This document shows, piece by piece, positions 26,001 through 39,015 of a stretch of 64,000 bases of DNA. The notes under the pieces are model-generated. The model did not search any database. It was not told the DNA's origin and saw only the letters and a list, made by a program, of their open reading frames with translations. Made by a program: the position numbers and the translations under genes. Origin of the DNA: Tetrahymena elliotti 4EA (Eukaryota > Ciliophora > Oligohymenophorea > Hymenostomatida > Tetrahymenidae); contig JH720295.1 of NCBI GenBank assembly GCA_000231825.2, positions 120,475 to 184,474 on the forward strand. The letters are read 5' to 3'. The stretch's first letter is position 1. The number at the start of each line of letters is the position of its first letter.

Positions 26001-27926
26001 TCAAAGAAGGTAAGGGAAGTTTCTTCTATTAATATTTTATACTGGTCCACCATATTTTGATGGTCCCCAATACATATTTTGATCAACTATTTTTTCTTCT
26101 TTAGCACTTTGAATGACTTTATCATATTTCTCATATTTAAATGGTTTCTTGAGTTTAATTTCATCTAAGAATAGTTCTTCGATTGGATAGATATGGAAAA
26201 TAAGATAGAATAATGAAAGAATAGAGACGTCTTGGGATTCTAATTTTTTTACAAGTTCTTAAAACCTTTTTGGCAAAGCAGAAAAGCAGTCTTTAACAAA
26301 AGATTTAATCATCTTAATAGTTTCATGTTCTTAGCTTTCTTCATTGTTTATTAACCACTGGTTTAGTTTTGTCACAAATTAATGTTCATCTTAATGCTTT
26401 GGTTTAAATACTCTAACTTATGGGGGAATTTCATAGAGGAAATCAAATTTATCACTTATTTCAGGTTTTTAAAGAATAGAATAAAAATATGCTTTTTCCG
26501 ATTTATTTGAATCTCTAATAAACCATCTCAAGGCATTCTCTAATTCTAAGCAATAACCTTATTTCCTACCATAAATAAAAGAATAAGGATAAGCATATGG
26601 ACAGAGATCTCTTGCTAAATAGTATTGCATAGGAGGAGGTATCTGCAATTTTTAAAGTGACTAAGATTCATTTTAATTCTTGACTTCATTTCGATTACTC
26701 TTTTTTAATAGCTTATCTTGTTTTATTTGATCAAGTATTTCATTTCTGATCTAATTCCATGCTCTTGCAAGCTTATTTTACCAATCTGATGTGTAGTATC
26801 TATACTTTCTAGCATCTCTAGTAACTAAGGCTATTTTTTTTAATTGCTCATATTTTTATACTGGATTAGGATGAGTTATCTTTTTAATTGCTGAGAAGCT
26901 CATAGATTGCAAAAATGGATAGATTAAATGTCTTTATGGATTTCTTAGAGTTTAATTATTAAAAATTGTTATGCATGTCTGAACTCTGTTCAAGGCTTGT
27001 TTTAATCCTAAGTAGAAAAGACATTCCCAGTTATCTTCTAAACGATAATCATCATCGCTAGAAGTATTAATATTAAAAATGGATTATCTAACCTCAAATT
27101 TATTTTATTTTAACTAAGTATGCTTGTTAATTATATGAATTAATTTCAATAATTTATTTTTAGAGCTTTTAGAATAATCTTTATTTTCTTTAATTTTGTT
27201 GAGCTTTTTCTATAAATAGTCTCTCAAAGCAAATACATCTACAAATTATTTTTTTTGTATTCTTTTGTAGAAAGGAATGTTCTTCATTTTTTTAATCTTT
27301 TTAAGTAAACTATCTAGCTTTTTAAGTTTAGGCTATCCAACTGATAGATCTAAACCTGCTTTAATCCCATTTATAAATGGAGTAGTTACCATAAGGATAG
27401 CTAGCTAAGGACATTTTTCTAGAATCTCTTGACCATAATAAGCAATCATAAAGCCATATAGGAGCTCGATAGAAAGATTTTGATTTGAAGGTAAAAGATC
27501 TTTACTGATATTTGTTGTAACAAGTTGAAGATTGAGGTTGAGAACAGAATTATACTGTTATTTATTATACTCAGCTACAGCACCTCTACTTTTAATAAAC
27601 TCATTAACTTGAGATAAAAGTTGATCTTTGACTGATATAATCTTAAATTATTTATTTTCCTGCTTACTCTTTTTAATTAGATCTATAAATTCAGAAATAA
27701 GAGAGTCTAAGTTTTCTGATTATAAATCGATTTTTTAGCCAGAGAACTCTAATTCAGATAAATCATATATAACATCTGAATCATAATTAGCTGGGCAAAC
27801 AAAAAAACCGGCACTGCTTGTTTTTGGGCTCAATAGCGCAGCTGAGCTTACTTTAGTTTAAAATTTTTACCATGATAAAAAGTTTTAATTTTAGATTAAA
27901 AATGTCCAAGGTTATATTTTATTCAT
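26001..27926 (-). CDS. Unrecognised 641-residue protein
   Basis: A single frame with many TAA/TAG Gln codons runs 642 codons to TGA at 26001. The chosen start is the first ATG in frame (27926). The frame stays open without an ATG up to about 28099, so an upstream exon is possible. The protein is helical and Lys/Leu-rich, with no TM segment. Distinctive stretches are WECLFYLGLKQAL, DARKYRYYTSDW, ARDLCPYAYPYSFIYGRK and DQNMYWGPSKYGGP near the C-terminus. The residues before 100 contain a Ser/Ala-rich, acid-poor stretch that could be a mitochondrial presequence (inference). I do not recognise the family and give no function. Coding quality is clear from the long open frame and codon balance. Confidence 0.78.
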
Positions 27927-28903
27927 AACTGTGTCTAAAATATTTGATATTTTTCTGAAAATATTATCAATTTTTTTATAAATAATTATAATTAATTTGA
28001 AATTCAACTTATATCCCTAAATTAATAGAGTTTTCAAAAATTCTTTTATAATATTTTAATTAATTTTTTATTTTGGTTTAACATTTGCTCAAGATTATCA
28101 GAAAATAACATAAAGAGCATTATTTTAATGAGCTTCAATTTTTTTTGCTTTAAATTCTTTTTTCAAAATAGTTTTTATTTTCATTTATTATTTTTTTAAA
28201 GAGAATAAGTAGCAAATTTTACTTTTAAAATGTGTATCTTAACTCATCATACACAATATGAATAGTTTATTGAAACTTTTAACTTCTAAAATTTTAAATT
28301 GCTAAGAAAGAATACAGTTGTTTTCAAATATTCACATCCAAAAACGTTTCTAGTCGATATTTGTATTTATTTGTTAATACCAACTTAAAATATTTGTACC
28401 AAAATAATTGGCTCATCTAACTCAGTTATTAAGCAGCTAAATTTTGGCTTCAAAAATATTAATCCAAAAAACTGTTGAATTTTTTTTCAATTTTTTAAAA
28501 TAAAATAATAAAAAAAAAGTATCTTATTTGTTTAAAATAAAATTCTTTATAAATTCAAAAACTTCTATTTATTATTACTTTAATTTCTTCTTTCAAAATC
28601 CTTTTATGTTTAATTATATTTTTTAAGAAGAAGTAGCAACTTTTTTCCTATCAAAACTGATATCTGAGCTATTTATTCTTCTTTGAATAATTTGTTGTCT
28701 CCTTCAATTTTTAAATATAAAATTCCTAATAAACATCTATCTTAATTAATGAGAAATGTATATTTATTTTTAAAATAATTTGTTTAAAAAATTTTAGAAT
28801 AAATTTTAATTAAAAAATTAATAAATCTCAAAAATAATAAATTTTTATTTAAAAAAGTAATTTAAAATAAATTTTATTTAACTTTATAAAAATAAGCAAA
28901 GAA
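27927..28903. other. Intergenic region, possible 5' exon of the upstream-read gene
   Basis: Minus-strand frames near 28183 and 28130 begin with ATG and are short, Lys/Leu-rich and end at TGA. They might be a 5' exon of the 641-residue gene but could not be joined convincingly. The rest is A/T-rich. Confidence 0.4.
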
Positions 28904-30490
28904 TCATTCATTATTTGAAAGTAAAATTTGTTAAATATTTGATTTTTATTTTATTGGTTTAGGATTAAAATGTTATGAATTTTTTTGAATATCTTTGTAT
29001 ACTTCTTAGAGGTTACTATATTTTAACCATCTCGTTTCAATGATATACTTCATTGATAACATGAAGCCTAAAAATCCAAATACACCATATATAATATGGT
29101 TGATATATTAATGAGGATTTACAAGCAAAACAAAAGAAAAGTAATGACCAAGCCAGTTCGCCATAATACTATAACTAAAACCTCTATCTTTTAGAATATC
29201 AGATGTCAAAATAACTGTTACAGGACCAACAGTGAAGTTAAAAGATGCATAAAAGAAAAGTAAAGACATATAGAAAGTAAATTAGAGAGTTAAGTTTTCT
29301 TTTAATTCTTTAGAGTGGCTACTAATAATTGCCATAGTAAACTAAAATATTGAGCAAAGTAAAAATCCTCCTACCAGATATTTCTTACGAGCCAATTTAC
29401 GGTCAAAAGCTACTCCTAAAGTTGATACAAATAAGTTGAAAACATAAGATCCAAGAATTAAGCATCTTTACATTTCATAATTGCTAGTAATTAGTCCAAC
29501 TACTGAGCCAGAGAGACCAATAACAGCTGTTCCACCAGACATTTCTGAACAAAAATTAACAATTAATCCTACTCTTAAACGATTTTTATATGATTTTTCA
29601 TACATATTAACTATGTCAATTTCTTCACTTAAAGTACTTTAGAAATTTGTATTAGTTGATTCAGGATTTTCTCTATCCATTTAGACATCAATGTCTTAAT
29701 CAGTTTATATTTCAGATAAGTCAAAAGATCCTGGTATCATATACTCCGATTCAAGTTCATGGATGTGTTCATCTTAGTAAATTTATTTTAAGGCTTCCCT
29801 TCCTTAAGTTTATTTTTTATTTCTATAATAAAAGTAAGGAGTATCATTCTTATAAAAAATGAGTAGAGCTATTAATCTTAAGATAGAAAAAATAGCTGGA
29901 AAAGCAAAGACTAAATGCCAGTAACTACCTATTTCTTAATCGTTATCAGAAAATTTATTCATTGGGATTTAGATGAAAAATGCGATTAATATTCCAAGAG
30001 AAATATTTGCCTAAAATAGAGACTCTGTTTTAGAAGACATGTGATCTGGAGATATTTCACGAATATAAAGAGGAGTTACTATAAGATCTATTCCGCATGT
30101 TATTCCCATAAGAAGACGAGCAAATATGAATAGATATAATGAAGGTATTTGAGTAAAGATAGCAGCAACTAAGAAAATTAAATCTGAAATTATCATACAC
30201 TAGCGCCTTTCAAGCTTTGCAGTCAAAAATGGTATGAAATAAGAAATTATAAATCCAGAAATGCAAAAAATAGGTCCAATAAGAAGACAAAGCAAACGAG
30301 TTTTCTAAGTTAATTCTTTTTCTTTTTCACTCTAATCAAATACTTCTATTCCATTCATACTTAAAATGTAAAATCCTGTGAAAAGCATTTCAGTCAATAC
30401 ATATCCTTGATAAATTCCGCCTGCGCATACACTTTAGACTCTTAAAAAGAGAGACAAGCTAGATTTTTAAGAACATTTTTTTTCACCCAT
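28904..30490 (-). CDS. MFS sugar-transporter-like protein, copy 1 of 3
   Basis: An intronless frame of 528 residues with about 12 hydrophobic segments. It carries sugar-porter (GLUT/SLC2-type) motifs: near the end of TM4, ARLLMGITCGIDLI and then PLYIREISPDHM, equivalent to the PLYxxEISP signature; after TM6, a long acidic cytoplasmic loop; in the second half, NRLRVGLIVNFC, and FDRKLARKKYLVGG between TM8 and TM9. Likely a plasma-membrane or vacuolar proton- or facilitated sugar porter; substrate unknown. The start MGEKKCS lies just before the conserved SLSLFLRVQSVCAGGIYQGY shared by all three copies. It is the most downstream of three tandem paralogues on the minus strand. Confidence 0.88.
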
Positions 30491-31876
30491 TGCTACTTAA
30501 CCCAATTTTATTAATTTAATGCTTTTTATCAATTATAAATTGAATTGAAAGTATATTTATATATGAGATTGAAAGTTATATTACATTATCCTTATTAATA
30601 AAAACAAAATTTATCAGTTTTAGATGTAAATTTTGTAAAAAGCTAAGATTCTGCCAAAATTAAGAGTGATGTACTTTCAAATTAACTAATCAATATTGAA
30701 TTCGATAGCAAAATTAATACAATAATATCTTCATACAATCAATCAAATTCTGTTAAATACGAATCAAATTTGTAATCAATAATTAATTAAAAAAAGCCAA
30801 ATTTAATTTACATTCTTTCTGAATTTCAATGGAATTTCATTCATTTTATTATTAGATACTAAAAATTAAAGTTTTTTAATTCATCAATTCATTCTACTTC
30901 AAAAGGATTTCGATTAAGTATTCATCATAAATATTTCATAATTTCTTTAATTTTCTGATTTCAAAGATTTTAAGTCCTCAAAATGTATGAAAAAGTTTAA
31001 TTTATACAAAAACATTCTTTTCAAATATTTGAAATAGATACAAATCAAACATTTAATTAATATTATTTTTCAAATCCATTCTAATCAAATCTATTTAGAT
31101 AAAAATCCATTAATAAGCCATATTTTTTAATAATCGATATATTATTTTCAAGTACCTACTTTAATATTCAAATTTTTAAGGTTTTCAAATTTAATTAGAA
31201 GTTTAATTTATCTATATCTTAAGGATTTTTATTCATTACAATATATTAGATTCAAATAGCAAACCCAAAGTTTCTTATCTCATATAATATATTATTATTA
31301 TTTTGAATATGAATACTTGATAAAGTTTGATTCATGTATCAAACAAGATATTTTTTCTAATAAAATGAGGAACCCTTATTAAGAAGATGAAATAATTCTT
31401 TTAAGAAATTAAAAAATTAGTGAATATTTATAGTTTAATAGATTATTATTTAACTTTTACAATATGAGAACAACTATTAGCAAATGATAATACATAATAA
31501 GCAAATAAACAATTTTAATTTCTATTTTATATTTGCAAAATTTTATTCTTTTAAAATACTTGCTTTATTTATTTTATCTCTAAAATATCAAATAATATTG
31601 TTTTGCTGAATTGCATTAATTATATGATTAAAAAATACAAAGAAGTAAATTTTATGAATAAGATAGAAACTTTTACTTTTTAGTTAAATAAATTTTTAAT
31701 AGTTTTTAAAATTAATGATTTTTAATATTGTAAACCATGATTTCTCTGCATTTATAATTTTTCCATTACAAGCTTTGTAAAAGAATTTTTTTTACTTTAT
31801 AAAATGAATATAAAAGAGAAAAAAAATATATTCAATAATATAAAAAAAGTGTGATAGATTTAATATTTATTTCTGG
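30491..31876. other. AT-rich spacer between MFS copies 1 and 2
   Basis: About 1.4 kb with no coding frame. It should contain the promoter of copy 1. Confidence 0.55.
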
Positions 31877-33451
31877 TCAGCTATTAATTAAATTCTATTC
31901 AATTTCTTTCATTTGGTTATTTTGTTTTGCATAAAACTATTCATGCTAATTTTTATGGATGTCTTTGTAAAGTTCTTAAATATTACTAAAATTAAGCCAC
32001 TTAGTCTCAACAATGTACTTAACTGAAAATAAAAAACCAATGAAGGCAAATACACCATATATAATATGATTGATGTATTAATAAGGATTTACTAACAAAC
32101 TGAAAGAAATTAAAAGTCCAAGCCAATTTGCCATAATGCTATAGTTAAAACCTCTATCTTTTAGTAAATCTGATGTCAAAATAACAGCTACATGGCCTAC
32201 AGTAAAGCTATAAGAGGCATAAAATAAGAAAACAAATAGCAAAAACACAAATTGAAGAGTATAACTAGAGCTTAAGGAATCATTAAAGCTGCATATAATA
32301 GCAAGGATGAATTAAAAGATGGAACATATTAAAAAACCACCAACTAGATATCTCTTACGAGCTAATTTACGGTTAAATGCGACTCCTAAAGTTGCAACTA
32401 GCAGTAGGAAAATATATGAACCTAAAATAATGCAACGTTAAATCTCATAGTCACTTGAAACAAGACCAATAATAACAGGTGATAGACCAATCATAGCAGT
32501 ACAACCTGTCATTTAAGAACAAAAATTAATTACAAGTCCTACCCTTAAGCGGTTTTTGTAAGATTGATCATACTCTTCTAATATCTTAATTTCTTCACCT
32601 AATACAGAAGTGTAATTATCATTTAATGACTCGCCATTGATATTTTAAGTAAGTTACTTAGTTGTTTTAATTTCATTAATATCTATTGATCCTGGAGCTA
32701 AATATTACTATTCTATCTCTAAAATATATTCTTGCTTAAAAATTTCTTCTAAGGCTTTTCTTCCTTAACTTAAATCATGATTTTTGTAATAATAGTATGG
32801 AGTATCTACCTTGTAGAGCACTTTAAGAACTATAAGACGCCACAAAGAGAAAAAAGCAGGAAAAGCAAAAACAAAGCGCCAGTCATTTCCGATTTCTTAG
32901 TCATTACTTGTGAAACTTTGCATTGGGATAGAAGTTAAAAAACCAACTATAACTCCAACAAAAATATTTGCTTAGAAAACTGATCCTGTTTTTGAGGCCA
33001 TATTATCAGGAGATACTTCACGAATATAAAGAGGAGTTATCATGAGATCTATTCCGCAAGTTATCCCCATTAGAAGACGAGCTATCATGAATACATACAA
33101 AGATTTTATTTAAGTGAGAGCTGTTGCTAATAAGAAAATCAGATCTGATAAAATCATGCATTAACGTCTTTCAAATTTAGTGGTGAATAATGGAGTGAAA
33201 TAAGATATTATAAAACCTGAAACACAGATTATTGGTCCTATTAAGAGAGTCATATAACGAGCTTTCTCTAATTCTGGTTTGTCAGGTTTATCCATGTCGT
33301 AGATATCAACTCCATTCATACTTAGTATATAAGCTCCTGTAAAAAGCATTTCAGACATTGCATAGCCTTGATAGATAGCACCTGCACACACACTTTAAAC
33401 TCTTAAAAAAAGTAAAGGGCTTGACTTATGTAACTTCTGTTCTACCTGCAT
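31877..33451 (-). CDS. MFS sugar-transporter-like protein, copy 2 of 3
   Basis: An intronless frame of 524 residues from ATG at 33451 to TGA. Strongly similar along its length to the flanking copies: VQSVCAGAIYQGYAMSE, RLLMGITCGIDLMITPLYIR, NRLRVGLVINFCSQMTG, and FNRKLARKRYLVGGFL. About 12 TM segments; the central loop after TM6 is shorter and differs most among copies, as does the C-terminal tail (Q/K-rich, ending in NLINS). Probable sugar or polyol porter; substrate is not predictable. The N-terminus MQVEQKLHKS is unlike that of the other copies, which suggests independent 5' ends after duplication. Confidence 0.88.
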
Positions 33452-34623
33452 CAATAAGAAGAGTGTATTTTATTCTATTATATCAGAATAATAGGTTTTT
33501 ATAATTATTTTTTGTCTTTAATTGTTTATTTGGAAAAGTATTTGAACATTTAAAATAATTAAAAATATAACAAACAATAGACAGAATTAATATGAACAAA
33601 AATTGTCAGAATTCTAAGTAAATTAATTAATTTGGTAAAAAAAGATTATTTAAAACTGACAACTTTATTAATTAAGCCTAAAATTAATTTCTTATAACCC
33701 CCACCCTTTAATACATCAGAAATCAATACTACCTCATATAATAAGCAAGATCCTATAATTCATCATATAATATACTGATGAATTTTAATAATCTTTGTAA
33801 TTAATATAGGAATACTTTAATGTGATACTTTTTTGGTTTTCCTTTTGTATTAATAAGAAATTAAAAATCCTTCTATTCCATTTTACTGAATAATATCTTA
33901 AATTGACGAATAAAGAATAGAAAATAACATTGTGTTTATTTAAAATTCGACATTCTCAATCTAATAGCATATTAGATTAGGTAGCAGATCAGCATGAGAA
34001 AATAAAATTTTATTTTTTACAAAGTAGAAAGTGGAGAGAAAATTCTATTTTTTAACATATTTATTGGCGATAATGAATTTTTCAATAACAAAAGCTAAGG
34101 ATTATTAGTTTTTATTTAATTGCATTTTGATTTTTTCAATAATTGATAATTTTAAGAATTAAAATATGTAAACTTTAAATATTTCCTTACACTATTAAAA
34201 ATTACACATTTTCAAGACTGAAAAATTAGAAGACAAATTAAAAAAAATTTGAGACTTACCTAACCAATTTTTAAAAGTTCATCATTTAAAATTATATTAC
34301 TAAAGTTCCTTTTAACTTACAATAAATTAATTTTTAGTCATATTATACTATAATAAACATAAATAAATAAATAAAATAAAAATTTTTTTTTCTCATAGTA
34401 TTTTTAAATTCTTTAAAATTCATTTAATTTTATTATCTATTCATTTTTCTAAATTAATTTTCTGGTTATTTAATATTAATAAAATGTCTCTATTTATTCT
34501 AATAATAATTTTTCATAAAGGATAAAAAATATTAGAGATGATAAGGATAAAGTAATCAAGATATGAAAATATAAAACAAAAAAATAACATAAAAATAATT
34601 TTCAAACTAATTAAATAATAAAT
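33452..34623. other. Spacer between MFS copies 2 and 3, with a possible MFS relic
   Basis: Mostly AT-rich. On the minus strand at about 33690-33760, a short frame resembles the TM10 region of the neighbouring transporters (VVLISDVLKGGGY against VILTSDILKDRGF). It has no extended frame, so it could be a decayed fragment or chance. Confidence 0.35.
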
Positions 34624-36219
34624 TCAAGCATTTTCACTTATTAGATGCTAAAGTTCTAAATTTTTATGTTGATTAATTTATTCAGTGTAAATTTTTTCAT
34701 GTTAATCCTTCTAGATGTCTTTGTATAATTCTTAGATATTACTAAAATTTAACCATCTAGTTTCTACTATGTACTTAACTGAAAATAAGAAACCTAAAAA
34801 TGCAAATGAGCCATAGATAATATGGTTAATATATTGGTAGGGATTGATTAATAAGATAAATGAAAAGAAAATGCCAAGCCAATTAGCCATTATGCTATAA
34901 CTTAGACCTCTATCTTTAAGAATATCAGTAGTTAAAATAACAGTGACAGGACCAACAGTGAAGTTATAAGATGCATAAAAGAAGAATATGAAGAGAAGAT
35001 AGATAAATTGAAGTGTAATATTTTCTTTTAATGTACTCTTAAAACCACTAATTAAAGCAAGAACAAATTAAAAGATTGAGCAAATTAAAAATCCACCAAC
35101 TAAGTATCTTTTACGAGCTAGTTTTCTATTAAAGGTAACACCTAAAACAGCTACAAAGAGAAGGAAGAAGTAAGTTCCTAAAATTATGCAGCGCTTCTAT
35201 TCATAGTTGCTAGATATTAGACCAATTACAACACTTGAGAGGCCTGTTAAAGCTGTGCAACCTGTCAATTACTAGCAAAAATTAATCAGTAATCCTACTC
35301 TCAAACGATTTCTATAAGAATGCTCATATTAACTGATAATCTCAAGCTTTTATTGAATATCAGGATTAAATGTTTTTTAATCGGCTTCTGTTTATTGAGC
35401 CTATTGCTCTGCTACTTTGCGCTAATGGATTGCTTGGTGATCTGGGACATCTATTGAAGTAGGCTTTTAATGCTATTATACAAAGTGGTTCACATACTTC
35501 TCTTAATATATTTGCTATAGTGCTTATTTTCCTTAATCTTAATTACCTTATCTGTAATAATGATAAGGAGTATCAATTTTGTAGAATACAAGAATTGAAA
35601 TAATTCTTATAATAGATAAAATGGCAGGAAATAAAAATACAATACGCCATTTATTTCCAATAGGTTGGTCATTACTTTCAAATTCATCAACTGGAATTTG
35701 CAACAAGAAACCAAGAATAGCGCCAATGAAAATATTTGCTTAGAATATGCAGCCTGTTTTACCTGCCATATTATCAGGAGATATTTCACGTATGTAAAGA
35801 GGAGTAACTACTAGGTCTATGGCACAAGTGATACCCATTAGAAGGCGAGAAATCATAAATAGTTCCCAGGTTGGTAGTTGGGTAAAAATAGTTGCTAGCA
35901 AAAAGATTAAATCTGAAATAATCATGCATTAACGTCTCTCAATTTTAGTAGTGAAAACAGGAATGAAGTAGGAAACGAAAAATCCAGATACACAAATAAT
36001 AGGACCAAGAAGAAGAGGCATGTAACGAGCAGTTTCTGTCTCTGGTTTACTAGGTTTTGACATATCGAAAATTTCGATATCATTTTTACTTAAAATGTAT
36101 GCTCCAGTAAAAAGCAATTCTGTCATACAATAGCCTTGATAAATTGCTCCTGCACAAACGCTTTGAACTCTCAAGAAAAGAGACAAATCAGAAATATGGT
36201 GATAGTTTTTTCCAGGCAT
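34624..36219 (-). CDS. MFS sugar-transporter-like protein, copy 3 of 3
   Basis: An intronless frame of 531 residues from ATG at 36219 to TGA at 34624. It shares the SLFLRVQSVCAGAIYQGY start, RLLMGITCAIDLVVTPLYIR, REISPDNMAGKTG and other motifs with the two neighbouring copies. The central loop is longer and very Gln-rich through TAA/TAG codons. The N-terminus MPGKNYHHISD is particular to this copy. Twelve TM segments are expected. Substrate is unknown. As the most upstream member, it borders a repeat/transposon region, which may have assisted the duplication (inference). Confidence 0.88.
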
Positions 36220-36509
36220 CTTTTCTATTTTTTTATATTTTTTTACCTATTTATTACTTAAATTTTGAGATATTCTCAATTTTTTTTACTTTCTATTTAT
36301 TATTACAACAAGAAGTCCAATGATTTGTTTATAAAGTGGATAGAATTGAGATATGAAAAACTAATTATTTACCAATCAATTAAGACAAAATACATCAGAA
36401 TATGTTGTAAAGGGGATTAATTTATTTAATTGATTTAATGTTTTTATTTTTAATCAAAAAACCAATACTAAAATAAAACTTTTCTCAATTTGTTAATTTA
36501 CCAAATATG
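36220..36509. other. Upstream region of MFS copy 3
   Basis: AT-rich; presumably the promoter of copy 3. No specific site was recognised. Confidence 0.45.
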
Positions 36510-37345
36510 TATCTAATTGATAATATTTCATTAAAAAATTTATTCAAATTAGCAACTATCTATATTTCTTGATTACAATAATCTAATTAATTCTTACAAA
36601 TTAAGTAAAAAGAAAGTCGAAATTAAAAACTTTAAAGTTCATTTCTTTTCAATAGTAATCTCAAAACAGAAACCACTAAAATTTTACTCATAAGAAATGA
36701 ATCTTGCTATTTCTTATACACACTACAAAAAAAAAAATATTATTAGACTTTAAAACGCAATAATTTAAATCAAACATAGCTCTTAAAAAGAAATTTTCAA
36801 AATTCATCCATTAAATTTGAGATTAAAATTTTTAATTATTTTTATTTTTCTAATTTAATTCTTTTGTTGGTATAAATATGGTTTGCTTAATATTTTATAT
36901 TTTCTAAAATTTTAGTATTTAAATAAGTAAAAACACAAATAAATAATTGTGACTAAAAAATATTAGTCGTTATTAACATTTTAAAAATAATGCAGTTAAA
37001 GAAGTTTTTTTATTTTAAAAATCAACAAATAATTACTAATTTTAAAGATATGTGATAGAAAAATATTTGGTGTTCGTAATCTCAATAATAATTAATATTA
37101 TCAAACCTGGATATTACAAATTATTAAGTTTATTAGCTTAATTTTTAGATGGTATCAAAAATTCATTAATTAATTGATTGAATTAGACAATCAATATTTT
37201 ATCATAGATAATTAAATAAAGAGTGAATATTGTCTATTATGAATAGAATAGATTTACATTTAAAACTAGATTCATAATTTAGTTTTGACTTAGAAGAATA
37301 GTATCATTTTTCTAAAAATTTAGTATGCTATTTTTTCTTTTTTCA
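36510..37345. repeat. 0.83-kb direct repeat, left copy
   Basis: Nearly collinear with 39270-40095 in the same orientation. Shared strings include CTTGATTACAATAATCTAAT, AAAGTTCATTTCTTTTCAAT, TCATAAGAAATGAATCTTGC, AACAAATAATTACTAATTTT and AGACAATCAATATTTTAT. Small indels and substitutions separate the copies. Non-coding. The two copies are 2.76 kb apart and bracket a transposase relic. Confidence 0.85.
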
Positions 37346-38384
37346 AAAGTTCACATAAAAAATTAAGAAATTTAAGAAATCATAATATCTGCTAAATTAA
37401 TAAAAAAACTTTTCAATTACTGATAAAATATGAATTTTCTTAATGATTAAAAAAAGCTTTTCTTAGATCAAACAAAAACAATATAGATAGATTAAATAGA
37501 GTAAATAGATGATAATTATTGCTTATATCAATTTAATTATTTTCACTTGCTGTCTTTATTTAATAAATCAAAAAAACATCATTCTTAATTACGAAATATA
37601 ATTTATTTGATTAATAGATCATTTCATGACAAAAAGCATATGAGTCATCAAAAAATAGATAATACATAACTACTAAATAATAAAATTAACTAATTTTATC
37701 TCATTAACTACTTTAATCAAAAACTGATTACTATGCTTGAAAGAAAAGAATAACAATTCACAATTTTTTTTTGCATCTCATTCTCTATTAAGAAAAAAAA
37801 ATGAATTTATTCTCTTTCAATTTTCAGAAAAATTATTTATTTTTGAATTTTAAAGAATAAATTAAATTTATATATATATGTAGTACCCAAAGGTACTGTC
37901 TTTTTCAAGACTACATACACGAATAATAACAAGGTATTAAAGAGATAATTGCAAAACGTTAGAGTAGAAAAGCAAATTATAAGAGGTTCAACCTCAAGTA
38001 CTATATTTGTTAAAAACTTATGATAGACAGTACATAGAAGTTGATAGATAAATTATTAATGTCAATTGCATTTGATTTAAGATTAAAAATAAATGAGCAA
38101 ACTGAAAAAGATTATTCATCAATAATAAAAGAATCTTTCAATAAAAATTTAAGTTTAACAAATATTTGTAGTTTTTGAGTACCTTAAAAATAAATTAGTA
38201 AATAAATGAATAAATGAATGAATAAATAAATAACAAAAAATACAACCAAAAATAAAAAAAGAGCTTGCATAAATTAATAGAAATTTGCTCATATTGCATC
38301 TCTTCATCGCTATATTATGAAGCACAAAACATCCTTTTTTTGTTTTGATGTTTTAGAAATTCTTTTCAAACAATTTTTTTATAC
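37346..38384. other. Region between repeat and transposase relic
   Basis: AT-rich. It includes a less AT-biased block (37879-38040) with short inverted repeats: GTACTGTCT (about 37894) against AGACAGTAC (about 38025), and the hairpin GAGGTTCAACCTC (about 37983). Further on is a TAAATGAATGAATAAATAAATA microsatellite near 38200. No gene is called. Confidence 0.5.
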
Positions 38385-39015
38385 ATATAGAGATTCTTCA
38401 TCTCTTAAGAGGTTTAATATTGGAGCTTAACCTATAAACCCCTTGCAACAAAATCTAATAGGAATAAAGAATAGATAATCAAATCTTCTATTCACTTTTT
38501 AGAGGGGTTTGAAACTTATGAAGATATCCTGGCCATAGATAAGAGTGGCCTTAATGAAAAGTGTTTCTAAACCTTCTTCTGGACTCCTAAAGGAATTAAT
38601 AAGAAACTTATCGAAAAGTTCGCCTATAAAAATATTTTCTTATAATGGTTGTCAGTAAAAACTAAGGTATTATTTCTTATTAGATCAAGAATTCGTTGAA
38701 TGGAGGATACTTCTTAAACTTTCTGATCTAGTCTTTAAACTAATACAAATGTATGTATGGTAGATAAAGCAGGATCTGCCTTATTATGGATAATTGCAGG
38801 ATCCATAAGATTGAGGCAGTAAATTATCCTTTTCTTATTTATTTTAAAGTTTTTATTATTTAAATTTACAAAACAAATATACATCTAAATTTCATATAAA
38901 AAGGTGGTTTATTTAATTAATGATAAATAGCTTTTTCAATTCATTTTACAGCTCCATATATCTCTCCAATAAATCCCATTGAGGATGTATTTGGTTGTAT
39001 AAAAAAATTAAAATA
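38385..39015 (+). mobile_element. Broken Tc1/mariner (IS630 superfamily) transposase
   Basis: Three pieces of one DDE transposase are seen in order. Piece 1 (about 38385-38696) contains ETYEDILAIDKSGLNE (first catalytic Asp in AIDKSG, 38538) and FFWTPKGINKK. A TGA at 38697 ends it. Piece 2 lies in another frame (38699-38920) with NGGYFLNFL and IMDNCRIHKIEA (second Asp, 38789). A TGA at 38921 interrupts it. Piece 3 (38951-39015), in the same frame as piece 2, has APYISPINPIEDVFGCIK, with the Glu of NPIE at 38981. Spacing between the second Asp and Glu is 64 codons, against about 34 in the family, so an intron or insertion is likely. The N-terminal DNA-binding part is weak and no terminal inverted repeats were found. 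It is probably inactive. Confidence 0.8.
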
